Shown here piece after piece: positions 22,665 to 30,852 of a DNA stretch of 30,922 bases. The notes below the pieces were generated by a model. The model ran no database searches. It was given only the letters and a program-made list of their open reading frames with translations, and was not told the DNA's origin. The stretch's first letter is position 1. Each line of letters starts with the position of its first letter. Both the position numbers and the translations under genes were made by a program. This DNA is from JAYOFM01 sp038117225 (GTDB lineage: Bacteria; Pseudomonadota; Alphaproteobacteria; Rhodospirillales; Casp-alpha2): contig JAYOFM010000031.1 in assembly GCA_038117225.1 (NCBI GenBank), forward strand, positions 1-30,922. Direction: 5' to 3'.

Positions 22665-23755
22665 ACGTCGACGGTACCCCGACCCGCACCATCTGGCTCG
22701 ACGATGACGGCTGGGCCGTCGGCATCATTGACCAGACCCGGCTGCCCTTTGACTTCGTCACCGTGCGGCTCGAAAACGTCGACGACGCGGCGACGGCGAT
22801 CCGCGACATGTGGGTGCGCGGCGCGCCGCTGATCGGCGCCGCCGCCGCCTACGGCATGGCCCTGGCGATGCATGGCGACCCCTCGGATGCCGCTCTGGCG
22901 GCGGCGCGCGACCAGTTGATGGCGACGCGGCCGACGGCGGTCAATCTGCGCTGGGCGCTCGACGAGATGACGGCGCTGCTGGCGCCGCTGTCGGAGAACC
23001 AACGCCAACAGGCCGCCTATGACCGCGCCGCCGAGATCGCCGACGAGGACGTCGCCATCTGTTCGGCCATCGGCGATCACGGCATGCCGCTGATCCGCGA
23101 AGCCTGGGAGAAGCGCGGCAAGCCGGACCGGGTCAATGTGCTGACCCACTGCAACGCCGGCTGGCTCGCCACCGTCGACTGGGGCACTGCGTTGGCGCCG
23201 ATCTACAAGGCGCACGATGCCGGCATTCCGGTGCATGTGTGGGTCGATGAAACCCGGCCCCGCAACCAGGGCGCCAGCTTGACCGCCTGGGAACTGGGCA
23301 AGCACGGCGTCGCCCACACGGTAATCGTCGACAACGTGGGCGGCCATCTGATGCAGCACGGCCAGGTCGATCTTTGCATCACCGGCACCGACCGCACCAC
23401 CGCGTCGGGCGATGTGTGCAACAAGATCGGTACCTATTTGAAGGCGCTGGCGGCACACGACAACGGCGTGCCGTTCTATGTCGGCCTGCCCAGCCCGACC
23501 ATCGACTGGACAATCGACGACGGCGTCCGCCACGTGCCCATCGAACAGCGCGACGCCACCGAGGTCACGCATCTGCTGGGCCGTGCCTCCGACGGCTCCG
23601 TCGGCATGTTCCAAATTACCCCCGACGACAGCGCCGCCGCCAACTACGCTTTCGACGTCACCCCGGCGCGGCTCATTACCGGCCTGATCACCGAGCGCGG
23701 CGTCGCCGAGGCATCGAAGCCCGGCCTCGCGGCGCTGTTTCCCGAGCACACCTAG
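22661..23755 (+). CDS. mtnA: methylthioribose-1-phosphate isomerase
   Basis: Isomerises methylthioribose 1-phosphate to methylthioribulose 1-phosphate. The 364-residue protein is of the eIF2B-related family: VRGAPLIGAAAAYGMAL early, then VLTHCNAGWLATVDWGTAL with the catalytic cysteine, VWVDETRPRNQGASLTAWEL, and ITGTDRTTASGDVCNKIGTY with the catalytic aspartate. The last part (VPFYVGLPSPTIDW, then IPI-like and ITGLITERGV) is standard. It overlaps the GNAT gene by 4 bases. No mtnB, mtnC, mtnD or mtnE gene follows, so the fate of methylthioribulose 1-phosphate is not encoded here. Confidence 0.94.
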   Translation: MNVDGTPTRTIWLDDDGWAVGIIDQTRLPFDFVTVRLENVDDAATAIRDMWVRGAPLIGAAAAYGMALAMHGDPSDAALAAARDQLMATRPTAVNLRWALDEMTALLAPLSENQRQQAAYDRAAEIADEDVAICSAIGDHGMPLIREAWEKRGKPDRVNVLTHCNAGWLATVDWGTALAPIYKAHDAGIPVHVWVDETRPRNQGASLTAWELGKHGVAHTVIVDNVGGHLMQHGQVDLCITGTDRTTASGDVCNKIGTYLKALAAHDNGVPFYVGLPSPTIDWTIDDGVRHVPIEQRDATEVTHLLGRASDGSVGMFQITPDDSAAANYAFDVTPARLITGLITERGVAEASKPGLAALFPEHT

Positions 23756-23777
23756 CGACGGAGCGCGGGAGCGCGGC

Positions 23778-24695
23778 ATGAACAATCCCTTCACCAGCAT
23801 TGGCTTCATCGGTCTCGGCGTCATGGGCGAGCCCATGTGCCACCGCCTGCACGAGAAAAGCGGCTTGCGCGTCGTCGTCTTCGATATCGACACCAAACCG
23901 CTGGCCCGCGCCCGCAAGGCGGGGATCACGGTGGCGGCCAACCTGGAGGATCTGGCCTCCGACACCCAGTTCATCTTCACCTCCTTGCCCGATGGGCAGG
24001 CGTTGGACCGGGTGGCCGGCGAACTGGCGCCAAACCTTCGCTCTGGCCACACCTTTATCGACACCTCGACGGCACCGGTCGCCCTGACCCGGCGCATCGC
24101 CGGGCAGTTCAATGCCGCCGGCGCCGACTACGCGGACGCTCCGGTCGCCCGCACCCGGGAAGCCGCCAGGGCGGGTAAACTGGCAACCATGGTTGGCGCC
24201 GAGGACGCGGTGCTGGCGCGAATTCGCCCCCTGCTGGCTTGCTACGCCACGGACATCATTCATTGCGGGGACGTCGGTTCCGGCCAGGTGGTCAAGATTC
24301 TCAACAACATGGTGTTGATGCAGACCGTCAATGCGCTGGCCGAGGCGCTGACCATTGGCCGCCGGGTCGGCGTCGACGGCGGCATTCTGTTTGCGGCCTT
24401 GGCCGAGGGGTCGGCCGATAGCTTCGCGCTCAGAAACCATGGCTTGAAGGCGCTGTTGCCCGGTGATTTTCCAGGCAACGCGTTTTCCACCATTTATGCA
24501 CGGAAGGACCTGTCCTATGCCCTCGATCTGGCGGAGGAGGTCGGGATCGATGCCCAAGGGGCCCGCGCCGTCGAGGACGTCCTGGACGCCGCCGCGGCAA
24601 TGGGTCTCGGGGACGCCTACTGGCCGGCCCTACTGGCCGCCATTGACGATGACCTGGAACTCGACACTTTCGCCGACACATCTAATGAAACCTGA
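23778..24695 (+). CDS. beta-hydroxyacid dehydrogenase family oxidoreductase (3-hydroxyisobutyrate dehydrogenase-like)
   Basis: NAD(P)-dependent dehydrogenase of 305 residues. The N-terminal dinucleotide motif is IGFIGLGVMGEPMCHRL (8-24), followed by SLPDGQAL and FIDTSTAP. The catalytic lysine is K173 in GSGQVVKILNN. The substrate loop reads DAPVARTREAARAGKL where most relatives have DAPVSGG...A..G, so the Gly-Gly pair is absent and the substrate may differ from 3-hydroxyisobutyrate or tartronate semialdehyde. The ATG is preceded by GGGAG and lies 22 bases after mtnA. An FAH-family gene follows 9 bases downstream, so the two are probably co-transcribed. Confidence 0.88.
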   Translation: MNNPFTSIGFIGLGVMGEPMCHRLHEKSGLRVVVFDIDTKPLARARKAGITVAANLEDLASDTQFIFTSLPDGQALDRVAGELAPNLRSGHTFIDTSTAPVALTRRIAGQFNAAGADYADAPVARTREAARAGKLATMVGAEDAVLARIRPLLACYATDIIHCGDVGSGQVVKILNNMVLMQTVNALAEALTIGRRVGVDGGILFAALAEGSADSFALRNHGLKALLPGDFPGNAFSTIYARKDLSYALDLAEEVGIDAQGARAVEDVLDAAAAMGLGDAYWPALLAAIDDDLELDTFADTSNET

Positions 24696-24704
24696 GGCAT
24701 AGCC

Positions 24705-25568
24705 ATGCGTATTCTTACTTTTGACGATGCCGACGGACAGCGCCTCGGTGTTCGCGACGGCGATGAGGTCATCGATCTGGCCATGGCCGCGCCCGATCTG
24801 CCGCGCGACATGGCGGCGTTGCTGCGTGGCGGGGCGACCGCCCTGGCTCGTGTCGCCGCAGTCGCCGACGATGCCGGCGACGCCCACCGCCGCGCCCATG
24901 CGGACCTCACCCTGCTGCCACCCGTGACGGCACCCGGGAAAATTCTCTGCGTCGGGCGCAACTACGCCGCCCACGCGGCGGAAGGCGGCAAGCCGCCGCC
25001 GACCTATCCGGAAATCTTCTGCCGCCACGCCAATTCCCTGGTCGCCCACGGCCAGCCCATCGTTCGCCCCATGGCATCGCACAATCTCGATTATGAAGGC
25101 GAGTTGGTGGCCATCATCGGCTCGCGCTGCCGCCACGCGACGAAGGACAACGCGCTCGATCAGATCGCCGGATATTCCCTGTTCAATGATGGCTCGGTCC
25201 GCGATTACCAACGCAAGGCCTCGCAATGGACCATGGGCAAGAACTTCGACCGCTCCGGCGCCTTCGGACCGGAAATGGTCACCGCCGACGAACTGCCGGC
25301 CGGCTGCAAGGGTCTGCGCCTGCAGACCCGCATCAACGGCACGGTGCTGCAGGACGCCAATACCGATGACATGATCTTTGACGTCGCTACCCTGGTGGTC
25401 GAACTGTCAACGGTGATGACCCTGGAACCCGGCGATGTCATCGTCACCGGCACCCCGGAAGGCGTCGGCTACCCGCGCACCCCGCCGATCTGGATGAAGC
25501 CCGGCGATACGGTGGAGATTGAGGTCGACCGGGTCGGCGTGCTGCGGAATTCCGTCATCGACGAGTAG
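24705..25568 (+). CDS. fumarylacetoacetate hydrolase family protein
   Basis: Protein of 287 residues with the FAH fold: a small N-terminal domain (1-70), then GKILCVGRNYAAHAAEGG, the metal-binding DYEGELVAIIG with E131 and E133, D162 in FNDGSVRDYQ, TMGKNFDRSGAFGPEMV, RLQTRINGTVLQDANTDDMIF and the closing GDVIVTGTPEGVGYPRTPP. FAH-family enzymes hydrolyse, decarboxylate or isomerise oxo-acids (acylpyruvate hydrolase, oxaloacetate decarboxylase and similar); the exact substrate is not evident. The gene follows the hydroxyacid dehydrogenase closely. Confidence 0.9.
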   Translation: MRILTFDDADGQRLGVRDGDEVIDLAMAAPDLPRDMAALLRGGATALARVAAVADDAGDAHRRAHADLTLLPPVTAPGKILCVGRNYAAHAAEGGKPPPTYPEIFCRHANSLVAHGQPIVRPMASHNLDYEGELVAIIGSRCRHATKDNALDQIAGYSLFNDGSVRDYQRKASQWTMGKNFDRSGAFGPEMVTADELPAGCKGLRLQTRINGTVLQDANTDDMIFDVATLVVELSTVMTLEPGDVIVTGTPEGVGYPRTPPIWMKPGDTVEIEVDRVGVLRNSVIDE

Positions 25569-25805
25569 CCGCCGCTCCTCCCGGCACCGAGGTTATCGAC
25601 CTCACGCCCCACACTCAAAGTTCACTGAACCGCTTTGGCGAATGCTCGCGCCCGTCTGGATGCCAACCGTGGGGCTTCGGCCACGTCACATAAATTCGAG
25701 AAATTCATCGCTCTCACCGGTTTTGGCCCCCGGAGAGATGATTTGGCATGGGCTTTGCGGTGATGGGGTAACACCGCAACGCACCGAATGACCAAGGATC
25801 AGGAC
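25569..25805. other. intergenic region with inverted repeats before a secreted orphan gene
   Basis: Two inverted repeats lie here. GAGGT (25589-25593) and ACCTC (25599-25603) form a small hairpin just after the FAH gene, without a U-tract. TTGCGGTG (25755-25762) and CACCGCAA (25772-25779) form a perfect 8-base arm pair with a 9-base loop immediately before the next gene. No coding frame is supported. The region probably holds the promoter of the next gene. Confidence 0.4.
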
Positions 25806-26456
25806 ATGAAAACGACCCCTCGCGAGAATAGCGAACTAGAACAGTATGTTACCACCGCATCCGAGATGTGCCAGCCGGCTCGGACGAGTGCCGATCGCGG
25901 CGTCGGTTTCGCAAATTGGCAGCCCGCCGTGTCAAACTGCGATGCCGCGAGGGTGATTCGGCTGCAACGACTCGGCAACGCTTCGGTCATGTTCATGACA
26001 TTGATCTTATCGTTGATCATGTTCGTCGCCCCGGCGCGGGCCGATCGCATCGCCTTTCAGATTTCGTTGGCCGGCCCCGCCAATGTGGAGACCACGCGTA
26101 TCGCCGGCGCCGAGATCGCCGTCGAAACCCGCAGTATTGGTTCCACCGTGCTTTATCGGCTGATCAATAAGGGCACCGACTGGTCAGGCCGCGTCGTCGT
26201 CAGCATCGCCAAGGCCGGCGAGAGCAAACCCGCCATCGCCCGGTCGCTGCTGCTTAAGTCAGGCCAGATCGCCACCTTCCGGGTCAAGACCAGCGTGCCC
26301 CACCCGGCACTGGAATTGCGCCTCAGCCCGGAATGGTCATCGGAAAGCCACGTCCACGTGTTTCGCCATAATGCCTCGCAGAACGTGCTCGCCAGCCTCG
26401 CCGGTGGCGTCACGAACCGGGGCGTGGTGCGCCGGGCGTCTTTCTACATTCAGTAA
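25806..26456 (+). CDS. hypothetical secreted protein
   Basis: Up to 216 residues from ATG 25806, which has AAGGA 8 bases upstream; ATG 25788 is less supported. A hydrophobic segment, MFMTLILSLIMFVAPARA, followed by DRIAF looks like a signal peptide with cleavage after ARA, so the true start may be nearer 25953 (GTG) or 25989 (ATG), and the first 55 to 67 codons may be untranslated. The mature part (about 130 residues) is rich in beta-prone segments (TVLYRLINKGTDWSGRVVVSIAK; IATFRVKTSVPHPALELRL) and has no recognised domain. A bidirectional terminator lies 42 bases after the stop. Function unknown. Confidence 0.6.
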   Translation: MKTTPRENSELEQYVTTASEMCQPARTSADRGVGFANWQPAVSNCDAARVIRLQRLGNASVMFMTLILSLIMFVAPARADRIAFQISLAGPANVETTRIAGAEIAVETRSIGSTVLYRLINKGTDWSGRVVVSIAKAGESKPAIARSLLLKSGQIATFRVKTSVPHPALELRLSPEWSSESHVHVFRHNASQNVLASLAGGVTNRGVVRRASFYIQ

Positions 26457-26497
26457 AAGTCTTGATCGATACCGCGTGCGTAACGCGGCGAGAAAAT

Positions 26498-26528
26498 AAC
26501 GACGGCCTCCTCGGGAGGCCGTCGTTTT
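26498..26528. terminator. bidirectional intrinsic terminator
   Basis: A perfect 13-base stem, AACGACGGCCTCC and GGAGGCCGTCGTT, with a TCG loop, followed by a T run on the + strand and by TTATTTT on the minus strand. It serves both the secreted orphan gene and the converging petC. Confidence 0.9.
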
Positions 26529-26533
26529 ATGTT

Positions 26534-27301
26534 CTAATGCAGGTCGCGCCAGATGGCCCGTTTCAGCGCATACAGCATGGCGGTGAGAACCAGCAGGAAC
26601 AGCATCACCTTGATCCCCATGCGCTTGCGCGCTTCCAGTTCCGGTTCCGCCGTCCAGGCCAGAAACGTGGTCAGGTCCTTGGCGTGCTGGGCCTGGGTCG
26701 GCTTGGTGCCGTCGGCGTATTCCACCGCCTCGTCGGCGAGCGGTGGCGCCATGGCGATCTGGTGGCCGGGGAAATAGGCATTGTAGTTCATGCCGTCCTG
26801 CAGCTTGAAGCCGGCCGGCGCGTCGCCATAACCGGTCAGCAGTCCATATAGATAGTCGGCGCCACCGGCGCGGGCTTTCACCATCAGCGACAAGTCGGGC
26901 GGCATGGCGCCATTGTTGGCGGCGCGGGCAGCCTGTTCATTCGGGAACGGCGACGGGAGTCGGTCCGACGGGCGACCCGGACGGGTGAACATCTCGCCCT
27001 CGTCGTTTGGGCCATCCCGAACCTCATAGGTGGCGGCGATCGCCTTGACCTGATCCTCGCTGTAGCCGATGTCCCGCAGGTGGCGGAAGGCGATCAGATT
27101 GGCCGAATGGCAGGCCGCGCAAACTTCCTTGTAGACCTGATAGCCGCGCTGCAGGGCGCCGCGATCGAAGGTGCCGAAGATACCGGCGTGCGACCACGCC
27201 TGCTTTGGCGGGGTCGGCGTATCGCCAGCGGCGAAGGCGGAAGACCCAAGACCCAAGGCGACCACGGAGGCGGCGGCCAGGGAGAGCAGTTTATTGTTCA
27301 T
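26534..27301 (-). CDS. petC: cytochrome c1 of the bc1 complex
   Basis: Haem-c subunit of 255 residues that passes electrons from the Rieske protein to soluble cytochrome c. A signal peptide (about 1-24, ending SAFA) leads to the haem site C61-A-A-C64-H65; GAMPPDLSLMVKAR and QIAMAPPL (probable Met ligand) follow, and a C-terminal anchor helix is MGIKVMLFLLVLTAMLYALKRAIW-like. ATG 27301 was chosen over 27307 because AGGA is 8 bases upstream. It is the last gene of petABC, 11 bases after petB, and ends at the bidirectional terminator. Confidence 0.94.
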   Translation of the reverse strand: MNNKLLSLAAASVVALGLGSSAFAAGDTPTPPKQAWSHAGIFGTFDRGALQRGYQVYKEVCAACHSANLIAFRHLRDIGYSEDQVKAIAATYEVRDGPNDEGEMFTRPGRPSDRLPSPFPNEQAARAANNGAMPPDLSLMVKARAGGADYLYGLLTGYGDAPAGFKLQDGMNYNAYFPGHQIAMAPPLADEAVEYADGTKPTQAQHAKDLTTFLAWTAEPELEARKRMGIKVMLFLLVLTAMLYALKRAIWRDLH

Positions 27302-27312
27302 GGTCATCGTCC

Positions 27313-28605
27313 TCACTCCGCCGGCTGCGCCGCTGGATTGTCCTGTAATACCGAGGCGGAAATACTTTCCGGCAACGGTTTCGGCGTTTCCAGCCATCCG
27401 ATCAACGGCGTCAGAATGACCAGATGGAAGAAGTACCAGAAGGTGGCGATCTGACCGATGGTCACCCACACCCCTTCCGCCGGCTTGCCACCGACCACGC
27501 CGAGCACGATGCAGTCGATGAGGAATATCCAGAAGAAGTAACGATAGACCGGCCGGTAGCGGCAGCTGCGCACCCGTGACGTATCCAGCCACGGCAGCAA
27601 CACGAACAGCAGGATCGAGCCGAACATGGCGAGCACGCCGGCCAACTTCGCCGAGATCAGCCACGATACCGGCCAATACAGGAAGAAATCCGCCGTAAAG
27701 GCGCGTAGGATCGCGTAGAACGGCAGGAAATACCATTCCGGCACGATGTGCGCGGGCGTCACCAGGGGATTGGCCTCGATGTAGTTGTCCGGATGGCCCA
27801 TGTAGTTGGGCGCGTAGAAAACAAACCCGGCGAAGAAAATCAGCAGCACGCCCAACCCAAACAAATCCTTGATGGTGTAATAGGGATGGAACGGGATGGT
27901 GTCCTCGCCCAGGTTCTTGATTTCAACCCCGGTCGGGTTGTTGGAATGGTGCACATGCAACGCCCATAGGTGGACGAAGACCAAGCCGACAATGACGAAC
28001 GGCAGCAGGTAGTGCAGTGCATAGAACCGGTTGAGCGTCGGATTATCGACGACAAAGCCACCCCACAGCCATTCAACGACGCTTTCGCCGATGATCGGGA
28101 ACGCCGAGAACAGATTGGTGATCACCGTCGCGCCCCAGAAGCTCATCTGGCCCCACGGCAGCACGTAACCCATGAACGCCGTCGCCATCATGGCCAACAG
28201 GATGAATACGCCGATGATCCACAGAATTTCGCGCGGGGCCTTGTAGGAACCGTAATAGAGGCCGCGGAAGATGTGGATGTAGACGACGATGAAGAAGAAG
28301 CTGCCGCCATTCATGTGAATGTAGCGGATCAGCCAACCGTAATTGACGTCGCGCATGATGCGTTCGACGGAATCGAAGGCATAATCAACGTGTGCCGTGT
28401 AATGCATCGCCAGCGTGATACCGGTGGCGATCATGATCACCAGCACGATGCCCGCCAGCGATCCGAAGTTCCACATGTAGTTGAGGTTCTTCGGCGTCGG
28501 GTACTCGTTCAGCTGACCGTTCATGAAGGAGAACACCGGCAAGCGGTATTCGATCCAGTTGACGATTGCGGAGTTGGACTTGAACTCGGAACCTTGGCTC
28601 GACAT
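27313..28605 (-). CDS. petB: cytochrome b of the bc1 complex
   Basis: Di-haem membrane subunit of 430 residues that oxidises quinol and reduces quinone. Eight hydrophobic helices are visible, with haem-ligand histidines in LAMHYTAH, IRYIHMNGGS, ALHYLLPF and LWALHVHH, the quinol-site PEWYFLPFYAILR segment (PEWY motif) and GYVLPWGQMSFWGATVITNL. It lies between petA and petC with gaps of 11 to 14 bases, so the three form one operon. ATG 28605 begins MSSQGSEFKSN. Confidence 0.96.
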   Translation of the reverse strand: MSSQGSEFKSNSAIVNWIEYRLPVFSFMNGQLNEYPTPKNLNYMWNFGSLAGIVLVIMIATGITLAMHYTAHVDYAFDSVERIMRDVNYGWLIRYIHMNGGSFFFIVVYIHIFRGLYYGSYKAPREILWIIGVFILLAMMATAFMGYVLPWGQMSFWGATVITNLFSAFPIIGESVVEWLWGGFVVDNPTLNRFYALHYLLPFVIVGLVFVHLWALHVHHSNNPTGVEIKNLGEDTIPFHPYYTIKDLFGLGVLLIFFAGFVFYAPNYMGHPDNYIEANPLVTPAHIVPEWYFLPFYAILRAFTADFFLYWPVSWLISAKLAGVLAMFGSILLFVLLPWLDTSRVRSCRYRPVYRYFFWIFLIDCIVLGVVGGKPAEGVWVTIGQIATFWYFFHLVILTPLIGWLETPKPLPESISASVLQDNPAAQPAE

Positions 28606-28619
28606 GTCTATGCTCCCCC

Positions 28620-29222
28620 TTAACCGATCTTAACGACGGTGTCTTGGAGGAATTCATACCCCGGCACCGGTAGGTTCGTTGGCGCCGGGCCCTTGCGGAT
28701 ACGGCCCGAGGTATCGTAATGCGATCCATGGCAGGGGCAGAACCAGCCACCGAATTCTCCCTTCGGATCCGACGACTTCTGACCCAGCGGGATACAACCG
28801 AGATGCGTGCACACACCGACCATGATCAGCCACTCGGGCTTTTGTACCCGGTCCTTGTCGCTTTGCGGATCCACCAGATCGGCCAGTTTGACGTCCTCGG
28901 CGGCCTTGATTTCCTCGGCGCTGCGGCGGCGGATAAATACCGGCTTGCCGCGCCACACGACGGTGATGCTCTGGCCGACCTCGATCGGGCTCAGATCAAC
29001 CTCCGTCGATGCCAGCGCCAGCGTGTCCTTGGCCGGATTCATCTGATCGATAAGCGGCCACACGGCCATCGCCGCGCCGACGCCACCGACAGCGGCCGTC
29101 GACATTATCAGGAAATCGCGCCGGGTCTTTTCGTCGATCTCGGCATTGCCATCGGCGCCGTCATGTCCGGCGCCGTCTGCGGCTTGGTGGGCTTGGTCCG
29201 CGCCCGCGGCGGTGTCACTCAT
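28620..29222 (-). CDS. petA: Rieske iron-sulfur protein of the bc1 complex
   Basis: [2Fe-2S] subunit of 200 residues. An alanine-rich N-terminal extension of about 30 residues precedes the Tat-type TRRDFLIMSTAAVGGVGAAMAVW anchor. The cluster ligands are C138 and H140 in CTHLGC, and C162 and H165 in CPCHGS; GQKSSDPKGEFGGW lies between them. ATG 29222 has GAGGGGG 7 bases upstream; the frame is open 22 codons further. It is the first gene of petABC and is divergent from trmL. Confidence 0.95.
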   Translation of the reverse strand: MSDTAAGADQAHQAADGAGHDGADGNAEIDEKTRRDFLIMSTAAVGGVGAAMAVWPLIDQMNPAKDTLALASTEVDLSPIEVGQSITVVWRGKPVFIRRRSAEEIKAAEDVKLADLVDPQSDKDRVQKPEWLIMVGVCTHLGCIPLGQKSSDPKGEFGGWFCPCHGSHYDTSGRIRKGPAPTNLPVPGYEFLQDTVVKIG

Positions 29223-29437
29223 CGGGAACCCCCTCAGTGGTTTCGTCCCCCGCCCATGAAGGGCGAACGGGTTCACGTTACCGCGCAACGGCGGGGCGAG
29301 GCAAGGCGCCGCGCCCCATCAATCACGGCGGGCGAAAGGTATAATGACGTGCCAGGGGTTGCAAGTTCAAAGGCGGTGAAATTGAGCCTAATTCAAGGCG
29401 TTTATCGGCCGTCGCGCCAGCGCTGGTCGGTCTCGAG
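29223..29437. promoter_or_regulatory. divergent intergenic region between petABC and trmL
   Basis: About 215 bases with a TATAAT on the + strand at 29340-29345, which reads ATTATA on the minus strand. Candidate -35 elements for petABC (TTGCAA at 29364-29359 or TTGAAC at 29370-29365) have non-optimal spacing, 15 and 21 bases, so the exact promoter is uncertain. No coding frame is supported. Confidence 0.35.
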
Positions 29438-29926
29438 ATGACGGACGCCATGAGCACGGCAGCCGTCAGTCTGGCGCTGTATCAGCCGGATATCCCGCAG
29501 AACACGGGGACCCTGCTTCGCACCGCCGCCTGCCTCGGCGTCGACGTGGCGATTATCGAGCCCTGCGGTTTCGTGCTCGATGACAAACGCCTGCGGCGCG
29601 CCGGCATGGACTACCTCGATGGCCTGACGCTGACCCGTCATGCCTCATGGTCACGGTTCCGCGAATCGCTGACGCAGCAGCGGCTGGTCTTGATGACCAC
29701 CGCCGGCGACGATGATCCATGGCGTTTCCGCTTCCGGGCCGGCGACATCATCGTGCTCGGCCGCGAAAGCGCTGGCGCGCCGCAAGAGGTTCATGACGCC
29801 GCCGACGCGCGTCTGCGCATTCCCCTCGCCGGCGGCATGCGATCCTTGAACGTCGCGCAGGCCGGTGCCATCGTGCTGGCCGAGGCGTTGCGCCAATTGC
29901 ATGCCCTTCCAACAGAACCCTCGTAG
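29438..29926 (+). CDS. trmL: tRNA (cytidine(34)-2'-O)-methyltransferase
   Basis: SPOUT-class methyltransferase of 162 residues acting on the wobble base of tRNA-Leu. Seen are the N-terminal VSLALYQPDIPQNTGTLLRTAACLG, IIEPCGFVLDDKRLRRAGMDYLD, motif 2 IVLGRESAGAP and motif 3 IPLAGGMRSLNVAQAGAIVLAE, which forms the knot that binds SAM. ATG 29450 is an alternative start. hemF begins 9 bases after the stop, so the two share a transcript. The order petABC, divergent trmL, hemF recalls other alphaproteobacteria. Confidence 0.93.
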   Translation: MTDAMSTAAVSLALYQPDIPQNTGTLLRTAACLGVDVAIIEPCGFVLDDKRLRRAGMDYLDGLTLTRHASWSRFRESLTQQRLVLMTTAGDDDPWRFRFRAGDIIVLGRESAGAPQEVHDAADARLRIPLAGGMRSLNVAQAGAIVLAEALRQLHALPTEPS

Positions 29927-29935
29927 AGAATTCTT

Positions 29936-30826
29936 ATGAACGACGACGATCCGGCCTTCGGCGATGCCCATAAGCAGCAGGCGGAAACCTGGTTCGCCGA
30001 CTTCCGTGACCAGCTAACGAGGGCGCTGGAATCGATCGAGGACCGGGTCGCGTTGGGCGCCGCCGACCACCCGCCCGGCTGTTTCCAACGCAAATCGTGG
30101 GCGCGGGACGGCGGCGGCGGCGGCACCATGGCGCTGCTGCAGGAAGGCCGCGTGTTCGAAAAGGCCGGCGTCAATGTCTCCACCGTGTGGGGCGAGTTCT
30201 CGGAGGAATTCCGCGGTCGCGTACCCGGCGCCGCCGAGGACCCGCGCTTCTGGGCGTCCGGCGTTTCCGTGGTCGTGCATCCGCGTAACCCGCATGTGCC
30301 GGCGGCGCACATGAACACGCGCATGATCGTCACCACCCAGGGCTGGTTCGGCGGCGGCGGCGATCTGACGCCGGTGTTTCCCGATGCCGCCGAAACCGAA
30401 CGCTTTCACGGCGCCTATCGCGATGCCTGCGACCGCCACGCGGCGGGGGATTATCCGCGCTTCAAGGCCTGGTGCGACGACTATTTCCATTTGCCGCACC
30501 GGGGCGAGGCGCGCGGGGTCGGCGGCATCTTCTTCGACAATTTGTGCAGCAAGAATCCGGATGCCTCGCCGCGCGCTCTCTGGGAAAGTGATTTCGCATT
30601 CGTCCGCGACGTCGCCTTGGCGTTCCTTGATGCCTACCCCGCCATCGTCGACAGCAAGATGAACCAGCCATGGTCGGACGCCGATCGCCGGGCCCAGTTG
30701 GTCAAGCGCGGCCGCTATGTGGAATTCAATCTGCTGTATGACCGGGGCACCCTGTTCGGGCTCAAGACGGGGGGCAACACGGAAGCCATATTGATGTCGC
30801 TGCCGCCGGCCGTCGCCTGGCCATGA
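29936..30826 (+). CDS. hemF: oxygen-dependent coproporphyrinogen III oxidase
   Basis: Cytoplasmic enzyme of 296 residues that oxidatively decarboxylates coproporphyrinogen III to protoporphyrinogen IX in haem synthesis. Signature stretches are FQRKSWARDGGGGGTMALL, FEKAGVNVSTVWGEF, NPHVPAAHMNTRMI, GWFGGGGDLTPVFP, DDYFHLPHRGEARGVGGIFFDN and NLLYDRGTLFGLKTGGNTEAILMSLPP. The C-terminus ends shortly after SLPPAVAWP, where E. coli HemF has about 25 more residues; as far as I recall, alphaproteobacterial members end at this point, so I treat it as complete. It supplies haem for the bc1 complex encoded nearby. Confidence 0.95.
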   Translation: MNDDDPAFGDAHKQQAETWFADFRDQLTRALESIEDRVALGAADHPPGCFQRKSWARDGGGGGTMALLQEGRVFEKAGVNVSTVWGEFSEEFRGRVPGAAEDPRFWASGVSVVVHPRNPHVPAAHMNTRMIVTTQGWFGGGGDLTPVFPDAAETERFHGAYRDACDRHAAGDYPRFKAWCDDYFHLPHRGEARGVGGIFFDNLCSKNPDASPRALWESDFAFVRDVALAFLDAYPAIVDSKMNQPWSDADRRAQLVKRGRYVEFNLLYDRGTLFGLKTGGNTEAILMSLPPAVAWP

Positions 30827-30852
30827 CGGCAGCACAGAACGGCAGCACAGAA
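30827..30852. repeat. tandem duplication of a 13-base unit
   Basis: The unit CGGCAGCACAGAA occurs twice in perfect tandem directly after the hemF stop codon. It is probably a slippage product; no function is evident. Confidence 0.75.

Noticed and set aside
30800..30826. Possible C-terminal truncation of HemF
   Set aside because: E. coli HemF is longer, but no continuation (YDW-type residues) is found in any frame downstream and alphaproteobacterial enzymes, as far as I recall, end at this position. Treated as complete.
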